Source of the DNA: Thysanoteuthis rhombus
Taxonomy: Eukaryota; Mollusca; Cephalopoda; Oegopsida; Thysanoteuthidae
Assembly (NCBI GenBank): GCA_963457665.1
Contig: OY735209.1
Span: forward strand, 57,798,519 to 57,862,518
DNA: 64,000 bases
Direction of reading: 5' to 3'
The position numbers and the translations under genes were made by a program. The notes beneath the pieces were generated by a model, which was not told the origin of the DNA, made no database searches, and saw nothing but the letters and a program-made list of their open reading frames with translations. This document shows positions 1-12,109 of the stretch, in pieces. Positions within the stretch are counted from its first letter, which is position 1; every line of letters begins with the position of its first letter.

Positions 1-2164
1 TCATTATTTTTCTATAGGTCTCAACTTTCATGTATTTGGAGAACTTAGTTTTGTGTAAGTAAATTAAACTACGATTATATAAGCATGCTTATCAAGTATA
101 TCTGGTATTTTATTGTAATCAATGAAATTTTAGGATCTCAATAATTTCTAAAAATTCATTTTTCTTCTCTTCCTAAAGATAGTGGAATCAAATCATTACT
201 AATGGTCCGTTTGGTGCCAACCTTATCAAATGACCAGCTGTGAAATCTGCCACCCATTGGTCAAGCAAAGCAAACGAGGAGGAACACAACAACAATCGGT
301 ACAACAACAAAGACATCCACAACAACCACAGTAGGGGATAGAGAAGAAAAGAAGAAAAAAAAAAACAAAAAATGTTGGAGATGGAAAGAGAAAAGAAAAA
401 AAAAAAAAAGAGAGAGAGAGATATAGAGAAAGTGGTTTAGTCCTGAAACTTACGTGAACTCAGTCCAATGTCATCTGCATACAAAAACAGTGCATGCTTT
501 AAGATCATCATTGTTGCCAATCATGGCCAGCACATACAGATGCAATTTAATAGAACAGACTAAAGTAGTAACAAAGCATCCAAATAAAAGTAGTAGACAA
601 TGGAAGTAGAAGAATCAAGGGATCAGAGGAAGAAATTCAATTGTTTGTTTAATTTTGCTAACACGCAGAACATTTAATCTTCAAAAGTTAACTTTATCAA
701 GTTACGTTTAACTACTTTTTGTCTGAATTTTGTTAGATGTGGTGTTATAATCATTGTATGAGTTTCAGTTGAACTATTTTCCCTGTCTTTTTTGCTTATT
801 TACCACAATGTTTCAGCTGTGTATCCTCTGGCCTTCCTCAGGTATCAGAATGTTTTCCATTGACTTCTTTGCTAGCCTCATGACCTACTATTGAGCTTTG
901 CATGCACTTGCTTCTCTTGGGCCATGTCCACAGAATACCTGGTTCATAGCCTGCTCCTTTCTGATTAGTGGTTCCTACAAGCTATTCATGTCAATACTCA
1001 GTCTGCTGATTGAGTTATCTGAGCATAGTATGAAATCTGGAGAGTAAACAGCTGAAACATGAAAAACAAACAACAAAGACAAGGAAAATAATCTGTCTAA
1101 ACCAGATACAATGATAAATATATAATTTCTCTGCTAAAAATGCCTTATAATGTCAAGTTGACAATATGAAAGATCAAAGTAGAATATAAATTGGAATAGT
1201 TTATAACTTAGTTTGCCAACTGAACCTTTCAACACCTCTAGTGCCAGCATTTGGGGGGGGAGTCTAACAGGTAAAGTAGCAAAAATGGTAATTGATGCCC
1301 TTTGGCATTGAACATGTTGAGACAATAGATTAACCAACAGTGAAAAACCACATCTTTCAGGGTTTTTTTTAAAAAAATTCCAGTTTGAAACACTTCTTTC
1401 ATTCTGTTATTACCATTATCAGTTGATACATTTAAAAGCTTCTGAAATGAATATCCCCCCCGATAAATTCAACAATCCTACACAGAACTCATTTTGACAG
1501 TATCACCACTGAATATCCATCGATACAAATATTTAAAGATGAACTCTTAAAACAAACGGCTCTCATTCATTTTAGTTTCTTTTCAACTTAGACATGAATT
1601 ACTGATGCTTGACCATATATCTTTTATAATAATTCTTTTATTTTTTTACTTCATGTTTTGGAAAGTAAGAGAAGTTTGAAAGTCACAATCAGACTGAACA
1701 ATAAATATCTACACATTAACATTATTTGGCTTGCTACTAGTTTACTGATATTAAATACTGTTCTAACATACATCAAATAGTGTTATTCGTCAAAGGGAAG
1801 TTTTACGGAGTGTGAGATGTAAACAAAGAGTTATGACCACCAAGGGACTATAACTAAAAAAGATCCAAGGAATATTTTTGGTTCAAAGAATGGAATTGTG
1901 GTTTTACTAAAAAGTTTTCTATTTCCCCGATTGATAAAGCTACAGTCACATTATTCACCAATGTTTTACCCCTAGTGAATAGATGTATTACAAAAAAAAA
2001 GAAAGAAAGAAAGATTCTCTCAATATATAAGATATTGTATATTTTTCAGTATCAGGTTGTCAGATATGAAATGCTTTTTTCTAAATAGTACATTGAAAGA
2101 TGATATAAACAGCAAAAACAGTAGATTTCTACTAAAAAAAAAAAAAAAAAAAAGGGTCCTGTTT
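1..2164. other. Noncoding AT-rich DNA, presumed RALGAPB intron or downstream sequence
   Basis: No coding exon was recognised on either strand. A purine-rich stretch with poly-A and GA runs lies at about 335-430, and there are poly-A tracts near 1990 and 2134-2153. RALGAPB runs leftward on the minus strand and its later exons were not found, so this is probably intron, but that is inferred. Confidence 0.5.
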
Positions 2165-2460
2165 GAAGCAATACCATTCTTTCAACAACCCTTCAACTTT
2201 GTAGCTCAAATTATGGCTTCTTTATCAAGGATATGAAGTTCAGTACACTTTAAAAGATGATTATCTGTAGGACAAATATTTTGTGAACATGAAAAATGCT
2301 GCAAGATTTCATATCCCAATTCTTCAAGTGTAGCCACGGTCAGCTGAAAGTTACGGGGTCTAGCACTATCATAGAGCATTCAATTCAGTTTAGGTGGGAG
2401 CCATTTTTTCAACTTTTTAACCTTTCCCATTGCCTTGAAGTGATGTAGTTGCCATAAAAA
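2165..2460 (-). pseudogene. mariner transposase remnant (internally deleted)
   Basis: The minus strand reads through the C-terminal half of a mariner transposase of the type fused in SETMAR. A piece resembling the motif before WVPHEL is seen near 2430. It is followed by DSARPRN (starting at 2370, family DNARPH), ELGYEIL, CPTDNHLLK (family SPTDYHLFK, which carries the last catalytic aspartate) and a terminal KNGIASN. Stops and frame changes interrupt it and the N-terminal half is missing, so it cannot encode a working transposase. It appears to sit in RALGAPB intronic DNA. The family call rests on several motifs in the right order. Confidence 0.72.
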
Positions 2461-4105
2461 CTTAATTCAAAGGATCTGAACTGAAATCACGAAAAGGTTT
2501 TAAGCTCTTCAATGTTATAAACACTTGCTTATCCAATGTTTTAAAAGATGTTTCTATGAAATCAGTTATTTTCTTTGTGCTTTTTGTACATTCAATGCAT
2601 TTATGGATGATCTTTTCATTCAGCTCTGTGCCTTCTGCAATCATTTTTCCTCTAGTTGATAAAAAATGCTTTTGATGATAAGATTGAAAAAAAAAATCAG
2701 GAGTAATAGATCTATTTTTCAGAAATTAATCTAAAAACTTCTTGAAAAAGCAACACTATAATTGGATTGGATGTTAAAATGATATTAAGTATTAAAAGCA
2801 AAAATAAAAATAAAATTGTAATTCTATAATCATAAAATGAAACAAAATTTTTGTATTGATAAAGTATACTTGAATACTTTTTATATATTACTTCTCTTTA
2901 TTCTGTAAACCATCTCTGTTTTTTTAAAACATTACCAATCAGGCAAAATATTGCACTACAGAAATGAAAAAGTAGTCAAATTCAAGCCTTTAACTTTGCC
3001 TGTTATAGAATAAAAATGCTGCATTTGAACGTCTTTGAACAACTGATAAAAAATAAAACAAGAAAAAGGATCATCAGTAATTCCATATTTTAAAATGTAA
3101 GAAAATATTCAGAAGAAAAATTAACCAACAAACAGTATTTAATTCCATTATTATTGTCTAGCTTTACTAAAAGAAAGATTTGTTTAATTCTCAAATTTCA
3201 ACTGCACTGCCTCTTTAAAGGTATATTTAATGACAATTTGACAAATTAGAAGTAGAATTCTATAAAGCAAGCTAAAAATTGGGTAGTTATTTTGATCATC
3301 TGTAGTAAAAGGGAATATTCCCAAAAGCAAAATTTTCTGTGGCATCCATCGTTATCTCAAATAATACAAAGCAAGTTATGGCATGAGTACTGCTTATTTA
3401 TCTGTACATCACACGTATTCCTTATCTGGGGGTCAGTTATATAACAATCCCCACTTTCAAAGCAATGTGCAATTGGGTAGACATAAACAGAGTAGACAAT
3501 AAATGTGAAAGAATAATATTGCTATCTCGGCTTGAAAATGAATCACCATAGCATAGTTGCTTCATATTTGTTATATCCTCACTCGGAATGCCATTCTGTC
3601 ACCCAAGACTTACCCCACTTGACTCTTCAGACAGCGATACAAGATCACAGAGCACAATATGACTAGGAGAGATAAAAAAAAAATATTGACATGCAACCAA
3701 CTGGTGTTGTTGGTTTCATATAGGAAAAGAGTGTTAAAGCACCAGTAGGACAATAAAGGATACAATTCTTACTCTAAAAAAAAATCAAACCATATACTAA
3801 CTCCCTCATTCCAACCAAGCTTTTCCACGAACACCTAAAAATCATAAATGCTATGTCAGAGCTATGTCAAAATTAATGTGTCCATTACACCCCAAAAATG
3901 TATGTGCGTGTGTCAAGGCTCCAGATTAACTTCTTTCTCCATTGTCCTAAAGTTGGGGTTGTTTCTAGCCAAAAACGGGCCAGAAATGACCAGGTGAAAA
4001 AATTGTTCATAAAACATTGTAATACTTCAGTTACATACCAAAGATAAGAATCTATTAAGAACACTGCTGTAACAAGTCAACAATTCTATATTTCAATTTC
4101 TAAAG
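2461..4105. other. Noncoding AT-rich DNA
   Basis: A 60-codon open frame on the minus strand (2462-2644) resembles no family I know. It abuts the mariner remnant and may be part of an older repeat. Nothing else was recognised. Confidence 0.5.
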
Positions 4106-4783
4106 CAGAGGTCCCAAAACTTTTTAGACTATCGACCCCTTCATACAATCCTTGATCTCTCATTGACCCTCAGGCATGAACACAAAAAAAATAGTAATAA
4201 TCAAAGCGGCATACACTTTCAGAGGTTATTTCATTTTGATTAGATTATTCTTTTATTATAAGAAAATGGCTGAACCAAAAAGTTCATGACCTTATTTGTC
4301 AAATTTGGCCATAAAATGGCTAGGGTGTCAGCCCTGGTCTCTACTTTCAACATGTCGTATCTGAGAATGTATGGAGAAAGGGAGATTGCAAGTTGCAGAG
4401 TGAACTGAGGGAGGAAGGGGATCATACCAAACGTATACTTTTTTTCACCAGGTACATTTTGTAATTTGCTGGAAGTGTGTATGAACTTTTTCTGTATATG
4501 TTTGTCAGCCTAAGAAACATTGTGAGCATGTAGACTAGGGCTGCCATTAGACAAAAATCAAAAATCTCTTCCATGTGTGCATGTGTTAACATAACCGTGT
4601 GTAAACACTTTATACTTGATAAAAACTGCCTAATTGCTTGATGCCACCCTACTGCATACTTTTTCTTCACCGCCATCCCTACTATTACCTCTCCCTTCCT
4701 CAACACCCCCTTGATCTTTCCACCACCCCAAGGGTATTGCGAGGAAGGTGGGGCACTGTACCACCCACTTTTGGAAACCCTAG
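4106..4783. mobile_element. hAT-type nonautonomous element (MITE-like)
   Basis: The left end CAGAGGTCCCAAAACTTTTT and the reverse complement of the right end, CTAGGGTTTCCAAAAGTGGG, form imperfect terminal inverted repeats of the CAGNGGTTCCCAAAC type used by hAT transposons. The interior of about 680 bp has no recognised transposase; its two 60-95 codon minus-strand frames look fortuitous. No clear 8-bp target duplication was seen, which is the main weakness. Confidence 0.55.
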
Positions 4784-7496
4784 CCTATCCATTTAACTTG
4801 GTAGCACTTATCTGTTAGTCAGACACAAATCGTACGAAGCATGCCTATACAAGTACTCATGCATTCAAAGAAACACATGCCATGTTCATTCTAGCTTCTT
4901 TTTGTGTAGATATTATTCAGCTTCTACATGCGGAGCAGTGACAATTGCTCACCCAGCTAAAGCAAGGCTCCTGATTAGTTGTTTAGCAATTGACGTACCA
5001 AAGTTTTAGCATAAGTGTGTCATTTTAAGAAGAAAAAAAAAAAAAAAAAAAAAGGAAGATTCTACTTGTTTTTACTAAACTGTCAGTTTTTCACAAGAAA
5101 TTTATTATTATAAAAACTATGTTAAAAGAAATGATTTAATAAAATCTAAACTAAACAACTACAGCTACACTAGTATGGCAAAGGTAAAGTTTCATTCATA
5201 TTACCTGGATATCAAGATTGAAATTCCAGGCCTAAATGTTTGATGCATTTCTTAAAATGCCATGCACTTTTATATAAACTGGCAGTTTACAAACAACGTA
5301 CCAGGTACATGAATATGATACATGGAATAAAACCTCTCACAATAATTACAATCACAAAAATACATTATCTCACACACACACATATATTTTCTTACCCTTA
5401 GAAGTATAATATTCTGAGAATTAAATAAATTCTTCAATGTCTGCATCTATTTTGAATTTTATCTTGATTTTTAATTATAAAAGAAAAACATATTTCTACC
5501 TTTTGAGAAAATTTTCAAGATTAACATCATCATTGCAAGTATTTTCCCTCGGATGAAACTGGGGGCAGAAGACGTTAATTACAACTTTCGGTCAGTTTGA
5601 TATAGTGCTAGAACGTTTTTCATTTAATGCTTTATATCTGCAACAGACTTGTGGATGACTATCTATGGAATGTAGAATTGGTTTTCATTGAGTAGTCTAA
5701 TATTTTTGTTATGTATAATAATTCACTTTATTTAGCCGTATATACAAAAGAAATAGTTCAAATTATTGTATGGTATTTCTATATTCACTGTCAAATGAGG
5801 TAAGAAGTTCCATTTGCAAACATGAATAAAAAAATATACAAATGCTATAAAATACTTATTGGCCTCCTATAATAAAACATGTTGACAAAAAAAATCTCTC
5901 TATATTTCCATTAGTAGCCATTGTCAACACATGGTCAGGAAATCAACAAGAGATAAAATGCAATGATAACCAGATACTGGACCAGGATCAATTCCTACTA
6001 TTATGTGAATACGTAAGATGTCAATATATAATCATTGCAGTTCCTGAAATTGACAAAATCAATAGAAGAGAATCAGTGAAAAATAATCTGAGAATTAAAA
6101 AAAAAAAAAAAAAAACTACATATGAATATATAAATAAAAAGAAGAGAAGATAACGTCAGGGAGCAAAATGTTAGTTTAACCAGAAAAAAAAATCATCAAG
6201 AATTTGAGACAATATTCCTTTGATTTCAACCCAGATTTTCCAACTAAAGTCATCAAGGATCCAAATTATTTCTATAAACCGAGAGACATCCTTTACGCTG
6301 TTCAAACACACATGGATAAAAAATAGATATGACTCAATACATTTTGAGCTTAATCTTGGGAATATCTGAAATTGTTTATTCTTGATTTTTCCTTTGTGCT
6401 TTTCAATGATGAAAATCCTATAAATTTGATAATGATCAGGTTTTATAATACATTGACTCCTCTGTAGTAATCATGTAGTGCCAGCAAAGTTTTTCATATG
6501 GTTTTCTGATGTAAATCAAATATCCAAGGTTTTGACTAGTAGTAATCCTCTGATATGTTGAAGTAGGTTAATGGATGTCTTTTCTTGAGTGATCTGATAC
6601 CCTGCAAAGAGGTGCATTCAATTCCACTAGGTTTCCATCAATTTCAGTTCATTTTAATCTGATAAATTTTACCCAAATTTCTGTATAAAAATGTCACTGT
6701 CTCTAGGAATAATAATAGAATTCTAAACTTTGTTCAAGAATTTATCCTTTTGTTATATAATTTGATAATTGTTACAAAACTCTTTACCTTAAATTTGCCA
6801 ATTTACTTATATAACTACTACGTAAAAGTTAATGCAGTAGTGAAAAAGGATTTGTTCATTTTTGATGGGTATTTAGAAATTCTACCAAGGGTTTAGCTAT
6901 TTTTTCTTTTGTTTCAAATAAGGCTGCAATAGGAAATACCATATCTAATTTTTCAAAAGAAACAAGTCTTATTTGGGACAGAATAAACATTTTATCTAAA
7001 TGCATATGTTGCAATGTCACAACAGTCACTTATTTGATGAGTGTCTTCAAATCAACTGATAGTTTCTTTTGATTTTGACAGCTCTGTAGGTTTTGTCTGG
7101 AGCAATAAGAGCATTATATTAGATCATCATCCTTATGATTAATGAGATAGCATTGATCAAATGGTGACCTGCTCAGAGAGAGCTAAAATCATTGGAGCCA
7201 TTTTCACAATTGACAGAATGAAGAGCCTGGCGAAACATAACTATGATCTGGGGATGGTGGCATTAGTTTTCGTAGATTAATATTGATTTGAAAATGAAAA
7301 AAAAGTTTAATACAACATGTCCAGGAAAGATAGCTTACCAGTTTGAGGAGAAAATTCTACAATAAAATATAATGTAGATTATTAACAACAGATAAAACAC
7401 AAATCTAATGAGTGAAACTGGTTGGAATAAAAAAAAAAAAAAATCAATGATATTGATATGTGATTCTTGGAGGTGACTGCTGTGAGGTTTGCGTAC
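4784..7496. other. RALGAPB: Intronic AT-rich DNA downstream of RALGAPB exon 3
   Basis: This is 2.7 kb without a recognised exon. At 6830-7040 the minus strand is open for about 45 codons, with text that looks protein-like but belongs to no family I recognise; it could be an old transposon. Poly-A runs lie near 5032-5053 and 6098-6115. RALGAPB exon 4 was sought here by expected motifs and not found. Confidence 0.45.
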
Positions 7497-7661
7497 CTTT
7501 TTCTGCGGGAGGTGCCAAGAGACTGTCATTGGCAGCCAGCAGGAACTTCAATAGAGTCTCCCACGTGTCCCTGGTAAGGAGGGCTGACTGTATGGCCACA
7601 GACTCAATGCTGCATAACACTCGCTGACACAGTGCCGACTGACGCTTCACAAGGTCTACAC
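7497..7661 (-). CDS. RALGAPB: Ral GTPase-activating protein subunit beta, coding exon 3 (partial gene)
   Basis: Third recognised coding exon, about residues 132-186. RALGAPB is the non-catalytic beta subunit that pairs with RalGAP alpha-1 or alpha-2 to switch off RalA and RalB. The minus strand has a pyrimidine-rich acceptor ending AATAG before 7661 and a donor GTACGC after 7497. Read in the phase left by exon 2, it encodes VDLVKRQSALCQRVL, then LLTRDTWETLLKFLL and NDSLLAPP, aligning with human LMARETWEVLLLFLL and NDILLAPP. It ends in phase 1 (AAA G). The open frame beyond 7497 is intronic read-through. Confidence 0.9.
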
Positions 7662-8408
7662 CTATTGACAAAAGAAAATTGTGACGTAAAATACAATCGC
7701 AAAGATGAGAGAGATAAAAGATTTCTTTCTTTGTTTTTTTGAAGAAGGAATAAAATGTATAAGAAAGAACAATATAGAATTTCTTTCTTGGGAGGAAGAT
7801 TGTGATGAGGAAAACTGAAAAAACAAACAAAATCAAAACAGAATAGTAGACAAAATACAGAGGAAGTCGTTCATTATATTAACGGATAATGTTATCAATA
7901 TAAGTCAGTCTCAAACATTTCATTCAAAATTTCATGATTTTTTATAATGTAAAGTTGTAATATATATATGAATGAATTTAAATTGTTCTAAATTTCGTTA
8001 TTTTTGCTCTATGCCATCAGCCAGTTATAGTTAAGTAAAAGACTTTATCATGAAGTGATCACAAAAAACAAAAAAAACATATCTATTAATTTTTTTTACA
8101 CTTCATTGCAAAGGTTGAAATTGTTTTTTTCTAATTCTATAGCACTGCATACAAAAGCTTATGAGAAGTTCTTGCTTGGAAAGAAAAGTACTAAGTAACT
8201 TTTTAAAAAAAACAAATAGATGAAGACAATATCAGCTAGAATGCTATAAAAACAACAAAGATACTGATTCAAGTTTTTAAAAAAGTATGGAAAAATATAT
8301 TTATGCACTTATACAATTTAGATATACAGCATATCAATAAATAGCACTGAAGATCTAACTTCAATACTGGAAATTGAATTTATAACTTCCTATTCATCAT
8401 TCTCTCTC
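7662..8408. other. RALGAPB: RALGAPB intron between coding exons 2 and 3 (proximal part)
   Basis: AT-rich intron with no coding signal. The whole intron runs 7662-10222 (2561 bp) and has been invaded by the Penelope-like element listed next. Confidence 0.7.
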
Positions 8409-9640
8409 ATATATATATATATATATATGATGGAGTAAGGATTTGCTCCAAAAACACTTTCATGTTTCTGTCCTGTTTGGGTTTCTTCAAGTGAATGATT
8501 CGATTTAATTTAGATTCCTATTTAGGATATTTTTCTAGGTGGTAGGATTTACCTTTTATTCTATTTATATATGTTTTTGTTTAGAGGTTGGCCAATGCTA
8601 GCTGTATATTTTTTTTGTTTTATACAATGGGATTTTATGCTTACTACTAGTTATATATTACAAACTAGGAGGGTAAGGTAAGGGAATTTTCTTTATCAGA
8701 ATGTGGTTGATCTATCAGTACTTTTGTCGTTATATTTCTTTTCTGAAAATATATCATGCTCACTTAAATCCTTTTCCCAATGTTAAAGTTCCTTCTTATA
8801 TGACCTTGGTTGTTAATTTGATTATTTGGGGTAAGGTCTGTTTCCACATGTCTTAGATAATTATGGTGATTGGAATGTTCTTTAAAGCTGTTGTGTGAAT
8901 AAGATATCTATGGTGGTTATTATGTAATGTTCATTCATAGAAATTTTGAGCAAGGCCAGCATTTTAATGCAATTTCATTTTTTCTATTGAATAATCATTT
9001 TTTTGTTCTATTAGCAAAAATGAGGATTTTGAATTCCTCATTCAGGCCTAAGTAACACAGGGGTTTTCATATTTTGGCATATGTATGCTTGTTTTAATAA
9101 TCTCCATTTTATTATAGGTTTCAGATTGCAATCAATCAGTCTCCAAAGATATGTTGGCAGTGATGTACTACTTTTATATTTTTCATATGTTAATGATGAT
9201 ATAGGATTGGCTAATCTTAATTTAGAGGGTGATTCTGATATTCCTATATAATTTTTCACTTCTAAGGTTTTTTTTGTGTTGATATTTCAGCTTGGTATAC
9301 AATATTCGATTTGAGACACTTGTTTAGCAAAGGGCATCTGTTTTTGTCTGTACAATTGTTATCTGGTTTATTTATGCTTTCTCCTTTAGTAATTATTCTA
9401 TCATTATGTTTTGTAATGAGTTTATCAGCTATAGCTAATTTTCAGTTTATTCTTGTTAAATATTTCACTCAATGGTTTGCTCATGGGAGGGGTGTTTTTT
9501 TATTAATTGGATGAATGTTTTTCCTAAGTTAGTTTTTACTTGTAAGTTGAATGGTGGTATATACCAGATGATTTTCTTACCTCTACTTTTTTGTGGTTGC
9601 TATGTTTTACTCATTTGGATTTAACTTTTTCATACATTTT
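8409..9640 (-). pseudogene. Penelope-like retroelement remnant with GIY-YIG endonuclease domain
   Basis: The minus strand carries a decayed C-terminal part of a Penelope-like element. In order: IIWYIPPFNLQVKTNLGK (frames shifted near 9540-9580), NRCPLLNKCL, KNYIGIS and YEKYKSSTSLPTYLWRL (the GIY-YIG module and following helix), KWRLLKQAYICQN, and LFNRKNEIALKC. This matches the usual order: end of RT, linker, Cys-rich NN.CP..NKCL, GIY-YIG nuclease. Stops and frame changes are present and the reverse transcriptase core is missing. About 520 bp of 3' flank follows, ending in GGAGCAAATCC and an (AT)n run at 8409-8428. Near 8464-8490 there is a degenerate hammerhead-like core. Confidence 0.72.
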
Positions 9641-10222
9641 GAAGTTAATGTTAATCAGAAAAATGTACTAGTTGGTAAAAAAGAAATTGTGACTGATTTA
9701 ATATTTTTCTACTCAATCAGATTATCTTCAAAACATGAAATATGTTGTAGCCATAATAATGCAAATAAACATGAAAACAATAACAAAAGTAAGTAGATAG
9801 TCTTTATTAATTAAATACGAATCGTCCACAATAGAGCTTTCCAAACTGTATTGCGATACTTTAGAATGCTACTTATAATCTCCAAGGGTATAGTGAAATT
9901 TGGTATAGTTGTTTGTAGATCAGTTGAATTGCTAGGATGACATTATATATTTGACTAGGTTAACTAAACTTGAATAATGAGTCGAAAAAAAAAAAAAAAT
10001 TTCATTTTTGAAAAGTGTCTTGCCAATGCAAAAGTTTGGAAAGCTTTGGCCTACAAGAATGAATTTCAGAGTCACTTTCCGTATTTAGGCTTTAAAATTG
10101 TGCGATGTACTAGGTATACATATAATCAACTTGCAATTACAACATCTGAAATGTGTACAAATATCAAGTGACAACTTCCTCCTCCTCTGACCAGTTGATT
10201 TATTTTTTGGATTGTTACTTAC
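9641..10222. other. RALGAPB: RALGAPB intron
   Basis: Intronic sequence between the Penelope-like remnant and coding exon 2. Short plus-strand frames here show no family resemblance. Confidence 0.6.
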
Positions 10223-10421
10223 TTGATCCATCTCTGGGCACAAACAGATTGAGAAGATGATGGATGATCTCCCTTGCATACAGGTTGGGATTTTCAATGA
10301 CAGGACTTGGAACACTTTCCAAGGGAGTGATAAGTGCAGTCAACCAGTCACAGTAAATATTTACACAGTCACGAATGGCTTCATGTTCAGTCAGTGGCAG
10401 ACTCAGCCCAAAGCACAACAC
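10223..10421 (-). CDS. RALGAPB: Ral GTPase-activating protein subunit beta, coding exon 2
   Basis: The exon encodes VLCFGLSLPL, then NIYCDWLTALI, PSPVIENPNLY and HHLLNLFVPRDGSS. These align without gaps to human RalGAP-beta VICYGLTLPL, DVYTDWIMALV, PLPVIKEPNQY and KHLQNLFVPR. The acceptor AATTACAG lies directly before 10421 and joins in phase 0 to exon 1 (ATG GAG | GTG). The donor after 10223 is GTAAGTAAC, close to the animal consensus, and leaves one base (phase 1). The first codon is GTG (Val), an internal codon and not a start. Length is 199 bp. Confidence 0.95.
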
Positions 10422-10544
10422 CTGTAATTGATAATTATAGTAATTAGAAAAGGGTGAGAAGGAGAAATCTGGTATTCATTCTTTCGGAAATTTTATAAAC
10501 TGAAGTGTAAAAAAGTAGAGACAGCTACCTAATAATGTTTTGCT

Positions 10545-11345
10545 CAACCTGAATAATGACAGTTATGCAACAAAGTTAGTCAAGTGTTCCTGAAATCAGA
10601 TTTGTGTCACCTGAGCATGATGGTGGTTGTTGTTATCTTTCTGGAACAGACCATCACCACTGGGAAACATGGCGAGCATACAAGGGTGCAAATGGTCTGT
10701 AACAAGATTCGTGTATGTCACATATCTAGACTATAATTTCAATAGTGGTTCTTGCTAACTTAAACAGAACACATACCCACACCACAAGAGTCACTACTAG
10801 TTTGCACAACACCTTGGTGATAGGCTAGATCCATAGCCTCATACAGTCTCTTCCACACGTCAATTTGATCGTCTGCCCAAAAGAGCTGGAAATGTGACTC
10901 AACTAACCAGGTGAGACGGTGTCAGTCTTTCACAGTCCAAAGGCAATGTTATCTGGCCCAGGTGATGTGTAGTCATTGATGCATAGTGTCAATAATGGAA
11001 CCGTTGTTGGTTGACAACTATGAAACCAAATGGAATGCATTATACGCTGTACAGTGCATAGACTAGTGGGTTGAGCGACACCAGCACTGGATTTGAATAC
11101 GATTTGATGTTTCTGTTCATTTGGTGGTTATCAGCTTTGTCAGTTGCTGACAGTCCCATTCTCACATCACCTGTAGGGGCTGGCAGATATTTCATATGCC
11201 ACCGATGTCTGTCTGGAATTCATATATCCCTGGTATACCATTTCTACTGTTACCCCCAAAAAACTTTGAGCAGTTGCTATCTCCGATATAGAGTGCCCCA
11301 TCTTTCTGGCCCCTCCAACCATCATTATGCGGTCGAATGATCGTG
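10545..11345 (-). pseudogene. Tc1-like transposase pseudogene inside a RALGAPB intron
   Basis: Read leftward from 11345 the minus strand gives an HTH segment (FDRIMMVGGARKMGHSIS, then VTVEMVYQGYMNS), a linker with stops, TVQRIMHSIWFHSCQP (family TVQRTMHSMGFHSRRP), then VESHFQLFWADDQIDVWK and LYEAMDL, and a decayed FQKDN motif of the second catalytic site. In relatives the first catalytic aspartate is in SDESHFQLY; here that position reads as Val. Several stops and frame changes show it is dead. HTH, linker and DDE core are in the expected order, so the family is secure although the copy is about 25-35% degraded by eye. It lies in the 5.35-kb intron 10422-15773. Confidence 0.78.
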
Positions 11346-12109
11346 AATCTTGTCCCCCATCCCACGGCTGCCACAGCTACAATACCTCTTTACCTATTAA
11401 GTCACATGTCATTTGGATGAATCCATTTCAACAGAGGGGCAAAGGCAAAACAACCCAGCATAATGTCATCTCCAATTTTTTAGCACATCAGCACACCATT
11501 GATCCAGGCCAAATATTACCAGGAAAAGGCAAGGTACAAAAAAACTTCTTCCAAAGTTGATATTTAGTGAATGACAAACTAATTCTGTACAATGATCATT
11601 TAATCAAGCACAAATCATTAGAGGTTTATTCTTTGAAACACGCACAAAAGTTCTGCTGAGTATTAGAGATTTCATTGACAAGCTTTAAAGAAACATAATA
11701 TGAAAAGTTACTGTACTTAATGGTGTACAATAAGAGAAATTCAACGACAACAGAATAAAAAAAAATCAGGGTCAAATTGGTGTATAACATCATACACATG
11801 TGTAAAAAATTGGTAACACAATAATAGATTAGATTGCTGATTTTCAGTTGCAAAAATACATTTGAGATTGCAATTTTACTCCAGTAAATAAGGTTATTAT
11901 AAAAGTAACATGTTAAAGTTTGCCAAAATATCATTTTTAAAAGAAATTTTTCTCCAAACAATTGATGGTTGAATAATCATAGTACTGAAGTCAGAATATA
12001 AAGGACAATTTAATAACAACATCCAGGAGCTAGAAACAAAACTCCTGATTACTATAATTACTAATGAATAAAATAAACTAGAGTTCCTTGTTGTTAGTCC
12101 AGCCACAAA
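11346..12109. other. RALGAPB: Intronic DNA, RALGAPB
   Basis: No host exon recognised. The GC-richer part next to 11345-11560 may be the 5' flank of the Tc1-like element. The remainder is AT-rich with only accidental frames. Confidence 0.5.

Noticed and set aside
4240-4706. Two minus-strand frames of 61 and 94 codons
   Set aside because: They lie inside a nonautonomous hAT element and match no transposase motif.
6830-7040. Minus-strand open stretch of about 45 codons, possible RALGAPB exon 4
   Set aside because: It does not resemble the expected next part of RalGAP-beta and lacks a matching phase-1 acceptor.
11071-11340. 89-codon plus-strand frame
   Set aside because: Antisense of the Tc1-like transposase pseudogene, which explains the open frame.
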